NCBI GenBank assembly: GCA_963595735.1
Contig: CAVBJJ010000006.1
Coordinates: forward strand, 16,103 to 80,102
DNA length: 64,000 nucleotides
Direction: 5' to 3'
Origin: CALWOS01 sp963595735
GTDB taxonomy: Bacteria; Bacillota; Clostridia; Oscillospirales; Oscillospiraceae
The notes below the pieces were generated by a model. The model worked only from the letters and a program-made list of their open reading frames with translations. It was not told the DNA's origin and made no database searches. The position numbers and the translations under genes were made by a program. Positions 51,495 through 60,789 of the stretch are shown piece by piece (position 1 is the stretch's first letter; the number at the start of each line of letters is the position of its first letter).

Positions 51495-54400
51495 TTATTT
51501 TTCGGATTTTTCAGCCTTTTCCTCGTTGGCGTTCTTGGTTTGTTTCTGCTCCAGTTCTTCTGCTTTTTCCACTTTTTCTACTTCTTTTACCCTTTCCGCC
51601 CTTCTTTTCGCTTTTTTCTTACCTGGTTTCTTTGGCAAGGACAGCTTTTTGGCGCGAAGATGCAGAATTCCTTTCTTAGTCAGCAGGATGAGCACCACCA
51701 GCAGAGCGAGCACCGCGATCAGGACAATGACAACCCGGCCGGAGCGATTCGCGGCATAGACTGCGATCTCCGCCGTTTCACCGGTGACCTCAAAGCGCAG
51801 ATAGCTTCCCATCACCTCGGCATGGCGAGTCTTCCAGCGACCGTTTTCCTCCTTGACCCGGATGGTCAGCGCCTCCGGCTCCACATCCTGGGAGTAATAG
51901 CGCACCATGTGGGTCTCCTGCCCGTCCTTCGGGTAGCTCAGGCGCCACTGCTCCAGACTTTTGCCGGGGCTTTTGCTCTTTTTTCCGTCTTCCAGAGAGC
52001 CAAGCTCCGCCGCCTGCCCATCCGCTTTCATGTTGGCAACGGTGAGCACATCGGTGTTTTGGAAATTGCCCTCCACAAAGAACACGGGACGGCCGTCCTT
52101 CCGCGTCTGGTTGCTGGAAAGCGCCGTTACAAAGCGCTTTGCCGTGGCGGTCACGGTGGTGTCAAAACGCAGATCGGTCAGATCCTTGACATCCCACTGG
52201 TAATAGTCACCATCCGGCGCCTTGACCTCGGGATACACGCTCTCATCAAAGGACTCGCCATAGTTAAAGGTCACCGCCTTGAGCACCTCGCCGGTGTCCT
52301 CCACCACGAATTGCAGCCGGAAGCTGGAAAACTCCGCCGGCAGTCCCTCCAGACGCAGCAGGCGGTTATACGCCAGCGGTTCCGCTTTGCCGGAGTAGCT
52401 GACCCGGTCGATACCGGCCAGCGTGTCGGAAACGAAGTAGTTTCCCTCCGCCACATCGCTCACTTCTCCGGCCACCGCGCCGTATAGGCTTTCGGCCTCG
52501 GGGATCTCCACCATGCTGCGGCAGTTGGTCACGCGGTTGCCGGAGCCGACGATACCGCCCACATAGCTATTACCGGAGAGCTTGCACTTGGCATAGCTGT
52601 CGCGCACGGTGGACAGGGAGTAGCCGCAGACACCGCCGACATAATCGCCATCCTCCGCCGCAGCGTCGCCATAGCCGCCGCAGCCGACGACCGTACCCAG
52701 ATCCATACGGCCGACAACGCTGCCGGCGCAGTTTTTCTTGGAGTTGATCTCGCCATAGTTGCTGCAATCCATCAGGATTGCCTTGGTCTGGTAGGTCATT
52801 TTGGTGGTCAGCAGACCGCCGTCCTTATTGACCAGATCGTCCTCCGGATCTAGATCGTATTCAATGGCCATGGTACCAACGATGCCGCCCACATCCAGGC
52901 TGCCCTCCACCTGACCGCGGTTCTCGCAGTCGGAGACCTTTCCCTTGGTGGCGCTTTGCAGGTATTCATCGGAGATGTCCTCAAACAGATCGTCGGCATC
53001 CACCGTTCCCACTTCATCCAAGGCATCCAGGAAAATATCCATTACGGTCATGAACTGGTCGTTGGCCTGGCGGAAGTCCGCGATCAGCGTGTCGCTGGCG
53101 CCATGTACCTCCGTGTTCAGGGAAGAAAACTGATCGGAGATACTGCTCAGCGCACTGTTGAGCTTCTGGGAATTGTCGCTGAACTCCGTGCCCAGCGTAG
53201 TAAAGCTGATGGGATCCTCATTGGCCAGATCCGAGGACCACTGCTCCAGATCTCCCATGGCGCTACCCGCTGTGGTCATTGCCGCGCTGAGACTGTCGGA
53301 GGCCTCTTTCAGCTGGTCGGAGAGCTTATCCACATCGCCGTTGAGTACATGGAGATCGTCAATAAAGTCGGAGAAATGCGCCATGGCGTCATCCAAACTG
53401 TCATAGCCCTTACGGAACTGCTGGATGGCCTTTTTCAGGGTAGAGAACATAGCCTCTACATCCTTTTTTGCGGTCTGGAGATCCAGCGCGCGCAGCAGCG
53501 CCACGGTATCCTTCAGCACCTGTCCGCTGGATTTTGCCACAGCCGCCGCGTTTGTCATCAGCTCTCCCCGGGTCTCCTCGGAGATCGCGCCGCCGGCGGC
53601 GATTTCCGCCCGCGCTGTGGCAATGGTCTCGGACAGAGCTTTTGCCGAAGCATTCATTTTGTCCAGAGATTTGGTCAAGGCCGCGATCTCCGCATTGGGC
53701 AAATGGATATCGCTTTTCAGATTGGATAGCTCCTTGAGCCCCTTGCTGAGATATTCCCCGCTGTCCCGCAGGTCGTCCATGCAGTCGGACAGATCGTCCA
53801 GGGCGTCCGTGCCGCAGCTGGAAAAGTGCTTGAGGGTGTCCATGGCGTCCGAAAGGGTCTTTCCGGCGTCTGCGGCGTTGCCAGCCGCGTCCTCCAGCTG
53901 ATCGAAGATCGGAGAGGCCTTGTCGGAGTATTTGGCGATCAGCGCAGAGACATTGTTCACGGTGGAGATGTTTTCATCCGTAAACTCCTGCAGCCGGTCG
54001 CTCATATCATGGGCGCTTTCCCGCGCCTGATCCACATAACCGGAGATCTGATTCAAGCGGGAAGAAATGGTATCGCCGCTGCTGTCCGCATCACCGAGCA
54101 TACCGTCAATGATGTTTTGCAAGGTTTTCAGATTGTCCCGCAGCCGCTGCGCCGTGTCTTCTCCCAGCTCCAGGTGAATATCCGGCACCTGCTGCCCTAC
54201 AATGCCGCCCACATCCTTGCGGCCCTGCACCAGGCCTTCGTTGATGCAGCTGTCCAGATAGCCGCACTCCCGGCCAACGATGCCGCCCACATTATAGCCC
54301 ACCTGGGAATATCCCACCTCGCCATAGTTCCGGCAGCTTTGCAGAATGCCTGCGGAGTAACCGCAGATACCGCCGGTATCCGTGGAGATGGGAACGATCT

Positions 54401-55106
54401 TCTCTACCTCGTCCTTATTGACCGGCAGCCGGTACAACTCGTCTGTGATGCTGTCCTCTGTCGGTTCCTCGTCCGAGACGGTGGTATTCACCGCCGCGCG
54501 GTTCGCGCAGCTGATAATGCTGCCGCTGTTGTCTCCGGCGATGCCGCCGGTATAGCGGGTGCCGGTGATGGTTCCGGCAGCGCTGCAGGCCAGAATTTCG
54601 CCGGTGGCCTCGTTGGAGGCGGCGACACCGCCCACATAATCCTCACCGTTTACCACACCGCTGAAGTTGCAGTTTTTAATTGTACCGCCGTTTTTCCCGG
54701 CAATACCGCCTACATACGCCTTGTCCCCACTGGGCTGAACGCGACCTTCCACGGTCAGTTCTTCAATCACCGCGCCGGGCTGAACATAGGAAAACAATCC
54801 CACAGTGGAATCCTTTCCCGCGATCACCAGGCCGGAAATGGTGTGTCCCTTTCCGGAAAAGGTGCCGCCAAAGGTGGGAATGGACAGTGTCTGTCCGCCC
54901 AGGTCAATGTCCTCCTGCAGGATGACATGCACCTTTTGGGAATAGGTATCCAGCCGGCATTTTTCCGCCAGCTTGAACAGATCGTCCGCATCCTCGATAT
55001 AGGTGGTGATATCCACCCCCAGGGCGGAAACCGGGGCAAGCAGCCCCAGGCAGAGCACCGCTGCCAGCGCCAGAGAAAAAAGGCGGAAGAATTTTTTCTG
55101 TTGCAT
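51495..55106 (-). CDS. GLUG-repeat / coiled-coil membrane-anchored surface protein, partner of an MMPL exporter
   Basis: The 1,203-residue protein has a signal peptide (FFRLFSLALAAVLCLGLLAPVSA). A first set of GLUG-type repeats (YVGGIAGKNGGTIKNC-like, about residues 75-305) is followed by a long helical region (about 306-720) with YhgE/Pip-like heptads, and then a second GLUG set (about 725-880). Beta-rich domains, one membrane helix (about 1124-1142, VVIVLIAVLALLVVLILL) and a Lys/Glu-rich cytoplasmic tail follow. The start at 55106 has GAGGAGG nine bases upstream and lies one base after the MMPL stop, so translation is coupled. Its role, perhaps as an extracytoplasmic adaptor, is inferred from context. 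Confidence 0.8.
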   Translation of the reverse strand: MQQKKFFRLFSLALAAVLCLGLLAPVSALGVDITTYIEDADDLFKLAEKCRLDTYSQKVHVILQEDIDLGGQTLSIPTFGGTFSGKGHTISGLVIAGKDSTVGLFSYVQPGAVIEELTVEGRVQPSGDKAYVGGIAGKNGGTIKNCNFSGVVNGEDYVGGVAASNEATGEILACSAAGTITGTRYTGGIAGDNSGSIISCANRAAVNTTVSDEEPTEDSITDELYRLPVNKDEVEKIVPISTDTGGICGYSAGILQSCRNYGEVGYSQVGYNVGGIVGRECGYLDSCINEGLVQGRKDVGGIVGQQVPDIHLELGEDTAQRLRDNLKTLQNIIDGMLGDADSSGDTISSRLNQISGYVDQARESAHDMSDRLQEFTDENISTVNNVSALIAKYSDKASPIFDQLEDAAGNAADAGKTLSDAMDTLKHFSSCGTDALDDLSDCMDDLRDSGEYLSKGLKELSNLKSDIHLPNAEIAALTKSLDKMNASAKALSETIATARAEIAAGGAISEETRGELMTNAAAVAKSSGQVLKDTVALLRALDLQTAKKDVEAMFSTLKKAIQQFRKGYDSLDDAMAHFSDFIDDLHVLNGDVDKLSDQLKEASDSLSAAMTTAGSAMGDLEQWSSDLANEDPISFTTLGTEFSDNSQKLNSALSSISDQFSSLNTEVHGASDTLIADFRQANDQFMTVMDIFLDALDEVGTVDADDLFEDISDEYLQSATKGKVSDCENRGQVEGSLDVGGIVGTMAIEYDLDPEDDLVNKDGGLLTTKMTYQTKAILMDCSNYGEINSKKNCAGSVVGRMDLGTVVGCGGYGDAAAEDGDYVGGVCGYSLSTVRDSYAKCKLSGNSYVGGIVGSGNRVTNCRSMVEIPEAESLYGAVAGEVSDVAEGNYFVSDTLAGIDRVSYSGKAEPLAYNRLLRLEGLPAEFSSFRLQFVVEDTGEVLKAVTFNYGESFDESVYPEVKAPDGDYYQWDVKDLTDLRFDTTVTATAKRFVTALSSNQTRKDGRPVFFVEGNFQNTDVLTVANMKADGQAAELGSLEDGKKSKSPGKSLEQWRLSYPKDGQETHMVRYYSQDVEPEALTIRVKEENGRWKTRHAEVMGSYLRFEVTGETAEIAVYAANRSGRVVIVLIAVLALLVVLILLTKKGILHLRAKKLSLPKKPGKKKAKRRAERVKEVEKVEKAEELEQKQTKNANEEKAEKSEK

Positions 55107-55107
55107 T

Positions 55108-57540
55108 TTATTCATCCTCCTCTTCCACGGAACCGGACAGCAGCTTGACATCCACCTTGCCGTCCACCACAGCGTTCATCACGCCGCTGACGGTACCGAA
55201 GACCTCGCCGTGTACCACGCCGTTGACGCGCATACGACCCAAGCCGGCGTGGCGCTTGATGACCCGCGGCATGGAGAAGGAGGTCTTATCCACGATCTTC
55301 TCACCAAACAGCAGGATTTGAGGCAGGACGAACATGACCAGACCGATGGACAGAAGCGTACCGCGTCCCAGGTTGTCGCCGATGCCGGCGATGGCAGCCT
55401 CCGAGGTCATGGAGCCGATGAGCATACCGGCAATGGCCAGAATGGCGCCGGAGGTGATGATCGTTGGAAATGCAAAGTTCATAGTCTCTACCATGGCCTG
55501 TTTCTTTGACATGGTGTCCTTTAGCTCGGAGAATCGACTGGCGATCACGATCGCGTAGTCGATGTTTGCACCCATCTGGATGGAGCTGACAACCAGGTAC
55601 CCCAGGAAGAACAGGTTGGAATGGGTCAGCGCCGGCACCGTGAAGTTGATCCAGATACTGCCCTGGATCAGCAGGATCAGCAGCAGCGGCATACCCACGG
55701 ACTTGAAGGTGAACAGCAGCACGAACAGCACGATCAGGATCGACACCACAGAAACCACGACATTATCTCTGCTGAAGGACTTCTGGAAGTCGTATTCCGA
55801 GGTGGAGTCGCCGGCCACCAGTACGGTGCCGTCGGGATAATAGGTCTGCGCGGTTTCCCGCAGGGTGTCAATGAAGCTGTAGGTCTCCTCGCCGCTGACC
55901 GGCAGGTTCAGATAGACCAGCAATCGACTGTAGTCCTTCCCCTGCAATTGCAGCTGGGCATTGTGGATCTTTTCATAGGCATCGTCCAGATCCTGCCGCT
56001 TTTCGTCACTGACGGTGACGATGCCGGAATCCACCTGGTCATGGGTGAACATGAAGATATCCATCAGCGGCAGCTGGTATCCGGGCAGGTCGTTTATGAT
56101 TTTTCCGTAATCTTCGTTTTCCGCAGCGTAGGCGGCATATAGCAGCTGCGCCTGTTCATAGCTGACATCCGCCAATTCGGAAAATTGCCGCGGCGTTAGT
56201 TCGTCTGCCAGACAATAGCCGTCCATGGCTTCCGCATTGGCGATACCGGTAGTGGATTTCACTTCCGGCATACTGTCCAGCCGATCCAGCAGCTCCCTTT
56301 CTCGCACAGAATCTCCACCTGGGATAACAATCGCGACATAATTATCCTGTCCGAAGTTATCCCGGATCGTATTCTCCGCAATTTGGGTCGCGTTCAGCTT
56401 TGGTGTTGTCAGCGTGCTGTAGCCGTATACATAGGGACAATGCTGGCTGATGAGCATGGCCACCACCACAACGCCCAGGAAGATGGGCGGAATGATGTGC
56501 TTGGTCTTAACTGCGGCCTTGCCGACAAAGGAGATCTTCGGCACAAAGTTCCGGTGGGCTGTTTTTTCCATCAGCGGCGCAAACAGCACCAGCAGACCCG
56601 GCATGAGGAAGAACACCGTCAGAAGCGCGAAGATGATGGCCTTGATCAGGCACATACCCATATCGCCGCCCAGCTTGAACTGCATGAACAGCATGGCAGC
56701 CATGCCGCCGATGGTAGTCAGACTGCTGGCGCTGATCTCCGGGATGGCCTTGCTCAAGGCGACAATGGCTGCTTCCCGGACAGGGAATTCTTTTCGTTCT
56801 TCTTTATATCGGTTACAGAGTATGACCGCATAGTCCAAAGACAGCGCCAGCTGTAATACGCTGGTCACGGAGTTTGACACAAAGGATATTGTACCGAAGA
56901 AGAAGTTTGTACCCTGGTTGACCACCATTGCCACCACAAAGGTCAGCAGCAGCACCGGCACCTCCGCATAGGTTTGGGAGGTGAAAATGAGTACGATGGT
57001 CACAACGATGGCCACCATGACCATGATGACCTTGATCTCGGCCTCTATGGTGTCTGCCTTGGCGTTACCCAGGGAGGTATAGACATAGATATCATACCCG
57101 GCAACGGCTTCCTTGGCCGCCTCCAGAGAATCCAGGCAGCGGGAATCGTCCTCGTCATAGTCAAAGGTGAGTTGGAACATGGCGGATACATTATTATAAT
57201 GATCCTCCGTATCGTCAAACTCCACCTGCTGGACGCCCTTTACCGTTTCCAGCTTCTGGCAGATTTTTTCCGCCTCGGTATAGGTGATGTTGGCGACCAT
57301 GAGCTTTGCCGTACCGAAGGTGGTAAACTGGTCGTCCATGATATCCAATGCCTGCTTGGTTTCCGAGGTATCTGGAAGATAAAAGGTCAGGTCGTTTTCC
57401 ACCTTGACCCAGTTCCGGGAGACTGCGGAAAATGCCAGCAGGATCACAAAGATCAGGAACAGCAGCTTTCGCTTGTCCACGATCCAGGTTGCCAGGCGTA
57501 CCATGGCACTCCCTTTTCCATTGCCGTGTTCGCTTGCCAT
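55108..57540 (-). CDS. MMPL/RND-family exporter (HAE3-like)
   Basis: The 810-residue transporter has about twelve membrane helices in two MMPL halves, each with a large extracytoplasmic loop (about residues 40-170 and 400-560). Features include LSLDYAVILCNRYKEER and GANIDYAIVIASRFSE, the conserved aspartate-tyrosine region of helices 4 and 10. Such proteins export lipids, fatty acids or other amphiphiles using proton flow. It is the first gene of a two-gene operon with the GLUG protein, divergent from a TetR gene. Two starts are possible (57540 or 57504); both precede the first helix. Confidence 0.92.
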   Translation of the reverse strand: MASEHGNGKGSAMVRLATWIVDKRKLLFLIFVILLAFSAVSRNWVKVENDLTFYLPDTSETKQALDIMDDQFTTFGTAKLMVANITYTEAEKICQKLETVKGVQQVEFDDTEDHYNNVSAMFQLTFDYDEDDSRCLDSLEAAKEAVAGYDIYVYTSLGNAKADTIEAEIKVIMVMVAIVVTIVLIFTSQTYAEVPVLLLTFVVAMVVNQGTNFFFGTISFVSNSVTSVLQLALSLDYAVILCNRYKEERKEFPVREAAIVALSKAIPEISASSLTTIGGMAAMLFMQFKLGGDMGMCLIKAIIFALLTVFFLMPGLLVLFAPLMEKTAHRNFVPKISFVGKAAVKTKHIIPPIFLGVVVVAMLISQHCPYVYGYSTLTTPKLNATQIAENTIRDNFGQDNYVAIVIPGGDSVRERELLDRLDSMPEVKSTTGIANAEAMDGYCLADELTPRQFSELADVSYEQAQLLYAAYAAENEDYGKIINDLPGYQLPLMDIFMFTHDQVDSGIVTVSDEKRQDLDDAYEKIHNAQLQLQGKDYSRLLVYLNLPVSGEETYSFIDTLRETAQTYYPDGTVLVAGDSTSEYDFQKSFSRDNVVVSVVSILIVLFVLLFTFKSVGMPLLLILLIQGSIWINFTVPALTHSNLFFLGYLVVSSIQMGANIDYAIVIASRFSELKDTMSKKQAMVETMNFAFPTIITSGAILAIAGMLIGSMTSEAAIAGIGDNLGRGTLLSIGLVMFVLPQILLFGEKIVDKTSFSMPRVIKRHAGLGRMRVNGVVHGEVFGTVSGVMNAVVDGKVDVKLLSGSVEEEDE

Positions 57541-57625
57541 GCTTGGGATTCACGCTCCTTTTTTGCGTTGGTTCAAAACTGAAAAAACAGGTCATTTGTC
57601 GGGCATTTGCCCTTTATGACACAAT

Positions 57626-57653
57626 ATTATACTTCATTTCTTCCAAAATGGAA
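57626..57653 (-). promoter_or_regulatory. mmpL promoter with overlapping palindromic operator
   Basis: TATAAT (minus strand, 57631-57626) lies 17 bases from a TTTCCA -35 that is part of the palindrome TTCCA-AAA-TGGAA (57641-57653). This is where a TetR dimer could block polymerase. The site sits in the 281-base gap between the divergent exporter and TetR genes. Confidence 0.5.
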
Positions 57654-57731
57654 ATGGTCAATTTTCTACAATTTGGGTAGAAAGTAGACCGCTGTTTTGC
57701 TTTTCTTTCTGGACTTTTCCCGCTTTTTGTG

Positions 57732-57737
57732 TATAAT
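57732..57737 (+). promoter_or_regulatory. -10 box of the TetR gene promoter
   Basis: TATAAT lies 85 bases upstream of the TetR start; the -35-like TGGACT is 16 bases before it. Confidence 0.5.
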
Positions 57738-57821
57738 AAATATGTTTCTATTATGATCTTTTGTGATTCTTATAAAACTGCGGTTTTCAGTTCCGCCCCC
57801 GGAAGAGAGGACAGCCCCATT

Positions 57822-58469
57822 ATGAAGCACACATTCTCCACCTATCAGACCAAGCGCGCCATGGCGGCTTCCCTGAAAGCCATCATGGAAAAAAAGCCGC
57901 TTTCCAAAATCACCATCAGCGAAGTGATCGCCCATTGCGGTGTGAACCGTAAAACATTTTATTATCACTTCGATAACATTTATGCCCTGCTGCAATGGAT
58001 GCTGGAGGAGGAGACGACCGAGGTTCTCCGGCACTATGAGCTGCCGGACGATCTGGAGGAGGTCATCTCTTTCGTCCTGGACTATACCGAGGCAAACAAG
58101 CACATCCTCAGCTGCATCTACGACACTATGGGTCGGGAGGAGATGAATCGCTTCTTCCACAGCAGCTTTATCGAGACGATCTCCCGCGCCATTGACCGCA
58201 GCGCCGAGGCGCTTTCCCTTTCTGTGGACGCGGAGTTCCGCAAGTTCCTGGCCAGCTTTATGGCGGAGGCTATCGCCGGTGTTATCATCGCCGGCTTCCG
58301 CAACGACAGCCATCTGGGACGGGAGGAAACGGTGAAAAACATCTCCCTGATCTGCCGCACGGCGGTTCCCAGCATTCTGCTTGCCAAGGTCAATGGCATT
58401 TCCCGGGAAGGCGTTCCCGCCCTTCCGCAAAAGGAATCGGAAATCCTTTCGGAAGCAACAACCGCATAA
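57822..58469 (+). CDS. TetR/AcrR-family regulator
   Basis: The 215-residue protein has the TetR N-terminal domain (TKRAMAASLKAIMEKKPLSKITISEVIAHCGVNRKTFYYHFDNIYALLQWM, about residues 8-58), ending in the usual FYYHF recognition-helix signature. A helical ligand-binding domain follows. AGAGGA precedes the ATG at 57822. Being divergent from the mmpL-GLUG operon, it most likely represses it and senses an exported or toxic amphiphile. Confidence 0.92.
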   Translation: MKHTFSTYQTKRAMAASLKAIMEKKPLSKITISEVIAHCGVNRKTFYYHFDNIYALLQWMLEEETTEVLRHYELPDDLEEVISFVLDYTEANKHILSCIYDTMGREEMNRFFHSSFIETISRAIDRSAEALSLSVDAEFRKFLASFMAEAIAGVIIAGFRNDSHLGREETVKNISLICRTAVPSILLAKVNGISREGVPALPQKESEILSEATTA

Positions 58470-58472
58470 GAC

Positions 58473-58511
58473 AGCACCGGCAGCGGCAAACAACTGCTGT
58501 CGGTGTTTTTT
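58473..58511 (+). terminator. terminator of the TetR gene
   Basis: CACCGGCAGC / GCTGTCGGTG (one G-U pair) is followed by seven T. Confidence 0.82.
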
Positions 58512-58577
58512 ACTTTTCAAAAGTCCGGCGCTTTTTGCCAGTCTGAGAACCTTTGTATTTTGGGAGGAATACATCCT

Positions 58578-59516
58578 ATGACAAAAAACAGAAACCTTTG
58601 GATCCTTGCCCTCACCGCGCTGATTTGGGGCGTGGCCTTTGTCGCGCAGCGCGCCGGGGGCGACGCCATCGGCCCCTACACCTTTTGCTGCTTTCGCTCG
58701 CTGATCGGCGCAGCCGTGCTGACCCCGGTCATTGCCATGACCGACCGCCGCGGCGCCAACCCCTACCGCCCCACGACCCGGGCGCAGCGCAAGCACCTGA
58801 TCATCGCCGGCACTTGCTGCGGCCTGTGCCTGGGCTTTGCCACAATTTTGCAGCAGCTGGGTATCTTCCTGGGTACCACCGCAAGCAAGGCCGGTTTTCT
58901 GACCTCCTGCTATATCATTCTGGTGCCTCTGGTCGGCATTTTCTTCAAGCGCCGCTGCGGCGTGAATGTGTGGCTCGCGGTCGTCATCGCAGTAGTGGGA
59001 CTGTATCTGCTGTGCATGAAAAGCGGCAGCCTGCATATGCAAAGCTCCGACATTCTGGTGCTGCTGTGCTCCCTGCTGTTCTGCCTGCACATTCTGGTCA
59101 TCGACCACTTTGCCAACCATGTGGATGTGGTACGGATGTCCCGCATTCAGTTCCTGGTCGCCGCCGTGGTCGCCTTTGTACCCATGTGCTTTGCGGAGCT
59201 GCGGGGCAACGGTCAGAACTGGCTGGCGGCATTCCGCAGTCTGGACGCCTGGATCCCCCTGCTCTATACCGGCATTCTGTCCAGCGGCGTGGCCTACACG
59301 CTCCAGACCATCGGACAAAGGGGCGTCAACCCCACCAGCGCCTCTCTGGTGCTGAGCTTGGAGTCCGTTTTTTCCGCTCTGGCCGGTTGGTTGATCCTGA
59401 AAGAAAGCCTCAGCCCGCGGGAGATCCTGGGCTGCGTGGTCGTCTTTATCGCCATCATTCTGGCGCAACTGCCTGAAAAACGCCCGGCCAAGCGGGTCAA
59501 GTCCGAATTGTCCTGA
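58578..59516 (+). CDS. EamA/DMT-superfamily transporter
   Basis: The 312-residue protein has ten predicted membrane helices in two EamA repeats (the first with LWILALTALIWGVAFVAQR, the second with ILSSGVAYTLQTIGQRGVNPTSASLVLSLESVFSALAGWLIL). The family exports amino acids and other metabolites; the substrate is not evident. GGAGG is ten bases before the ATG at 58578. It follows the TetR terminator, so it is probably separate from that system. Confidence 0.93.
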   Translation: MTKNRNLWILALTALIWGVAFVAQRAGGDAIGPYTFCCFRSLIGAAVLTPVIAMTDRRGANPYRPTTRAQRKHLIIAGTCCGLCLGFATILQQLGIFLGTTASKAGFLTSCYIILVPLVGIFFKRRCGVNVWLAVVIAVVGLYLLCMKSGSLHMQSSDILVLLCSLLFCLHILVIDHFANHVDVVRMSRIQFLVAAVVAFVPMCFAELRGNGQNWLAAFRSLDAWIPLLYTGILSSGVAYTLQTIGQRGVNPTSASLVLSLESVFSALAGWLILKESLSPREILGCVVVFIAIILAQLPEKRPAKRVKSELS

Positions 59517-59525
59517 AAAAAGGCT

Positions 59526-59565
59526 GTCAAAAAAAACAGACAGCCTTGGCTCTCCCTTTGGGAGA
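59526..59565 (+). repeat. short fragment of the dispersed repeat family
   Basis: GGCTGTCAAAAAAAACAG and CCTTGGCTCTCCCTTTGGGA recur here in the same order as the outer part of the 38254 repeat, without the rest of the element. Confidence 0.6.
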
Positions 59566-59573
59566 AACAAGCC

Positions 59574-59617
59574 GAAAAAAGCGCCTGCCGCGTGCTGCGG
59601 CAGGCGCTTTTCGCTTT
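59574..59617. terminator. bidirectional terminator between EamA and DUF975 genes
   Basis: The perfect stem GCGCCTGCCGC / GCGGCAGGCGC has an A-run to the left and a T-rich run to the right. Confidence 0.9.
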
Positions 59618-59657
59618 TTGGTATTTGGTACTATAATATGGGAATTGGACAGGAAGC

Positions 59658-60413
59658 TTAATCCCAGGGATCCTGTTTTTTGCGTTCCTGCTGCTTTTGG
59701 GCAGATGCGCGGGGATAGGCCTCCGTCGGGTCGATGCCAACCAGCCACTGATAATAGTGGGCATAGGTGGTTTCCATATAGGGCATCGTCCACAGGCTGA
59801 CAAAGGGGATGCAGGACAGGATCGCCCAGCCCAGGAAGCTGAGATCCAACACGAACAGCTCGCCCTTGTGGCCGTGCATCAGGCGCTTGCTCTCCCGCAG
59901 GCAGTCCATCACGCCCATCTGGGGATTATCCAGCATCAGATACACCGCCATGCGGTAGCGATAGCTGGCGATGATGCCGGGGAAGATCAGCAGCAGGCTC
60001 CACAGAGCGATAAAGATAGAGCTGATGATCGTCAGCGCCAGGTAGCGCAGGAAAAAGCTGAAGCCGTCCAGCAGATTGGCAAAGCCCACCGCCCGGTGAC
60101 GGGTGAGCTGCAGACTGTAGATGGTAAAGCCCAGGGTGACCATCAGCAGAACCAGCCAGATGGCAATGCTCAGCAGACTTCCCAGACCGCTGGGCCCCAT
60201 GGCCGCATAGCTGGCGGCGGAATAGGATGCTCCGGTAGCGGCACTGGTAAAGGCTGCCGCCATGGCCTCTATCTGTCCATTGATTTTCATGCTCAGGGTA
60301 GTCAGCACGGCGGTAATGATCAGGTATACCAGCGTTACCAGAGCGGGATGCGGTCGCGCATAGCGGATGTCTTCCTTCGCCATGCGCTTGAGTTCGGCGC
60401 GGTTTACATTCAT
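59658..60413 (-). CDS. DUF975 family membrane protein
   Basis: The 251-residue protein has about five membrane helices and the family features FANLLDGFSFFLRYLALTIISSIFIALWSLLLIFPGIIASYRYRM and DCLRESKRLMHGHKGELFVLDLSFLGW, with SRYM-like and small-residue patterns of DUF975. Function is unknown. AAAGGAAA precedes the ATG at 60413. It is monocistronic and convergent with the EamA gene. Confidence 0.9.
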   Translation of the reverse strand: MNVNRAELKRMAKEDIRYARPHPALVTLVYLIITAVLTTLSMKINGQIEAMAAAFTSAATGASYSAASYAAMGPSGLGSLLSIAIWLVLLMVTLGFTIYSLQLTRHRAVGFANLLDGFSFFLRYLALTIISSIFIALWSLLLIFPGIIASYRYRMAVYLMLDNPQMGVMDCLRESKRLMHGHKGELFVLDLSFLGWAILSCIPFVSLWTMPYMETTYAHYYQWLVGIDPTEAYPRASAQKQQERKKQDPWD

Positions 60414-60789
60414 AGCGTATTTCCTTTCCTGCGGCACATTTGCCCCGCCGCAGTTTTTTATTTTTCCCAGTGTACCATATGTGTTATTTTTTTGCAATGT
60501 TCCACAGAAATTTGTTTTTTCCGCCAGACTTTTTTTGCTTGCTATTTGGGAAAACTTGTGCTACTCTTAAGATAAGACAGATTTTCCGCAACTGACGGAC
60601 AAGGTGGACAAACCACCGGGGAGCGGAGAATTCTCATTGACAAGCGCAGCCCAGGCTGTTTTGCTTGCATGCCGACCGTCTGGGCAGTATCGTCGTTACG
60701 AAGAAAACGCGATGCTGTCTTTTTTTATTTCCCTTTTGCATTTGGGGTAAGATAAAAAAGACAGCGCAGCACACATGGGAGGAATCATC
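60414..60789. other. divergent region between the DUF975 gene and pflB
   Basis: The 376-base region holds the DUF975 leader, a likely pfl promoter (TTGGGA-16-TAAGAT near 60546-60573) and the ZTP riboswitch. I see no gene. Confidence 0.6.
60585..60727 (+). promoter_or_regulatory. ZTP riboswitch (pfl motif) with terminator
   Basis: The conserved first half (AACTGACGGAC, the GGTGGACAAACCACC hairpin, then CGGGGAGCGG) and the second half (GCCGACCGTCTGGGCA, 60671-60686) are both present. The GGGCA end runs into an expression platform: GGCAGTATCG pairs with CGATGCTGTC and is followed by seven T (to 60726). ZTP binding should prevent termination and allow pflB-pflA transcription. This leader class was first noticed upstream of pfl genes. 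Confidence 0.88.
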
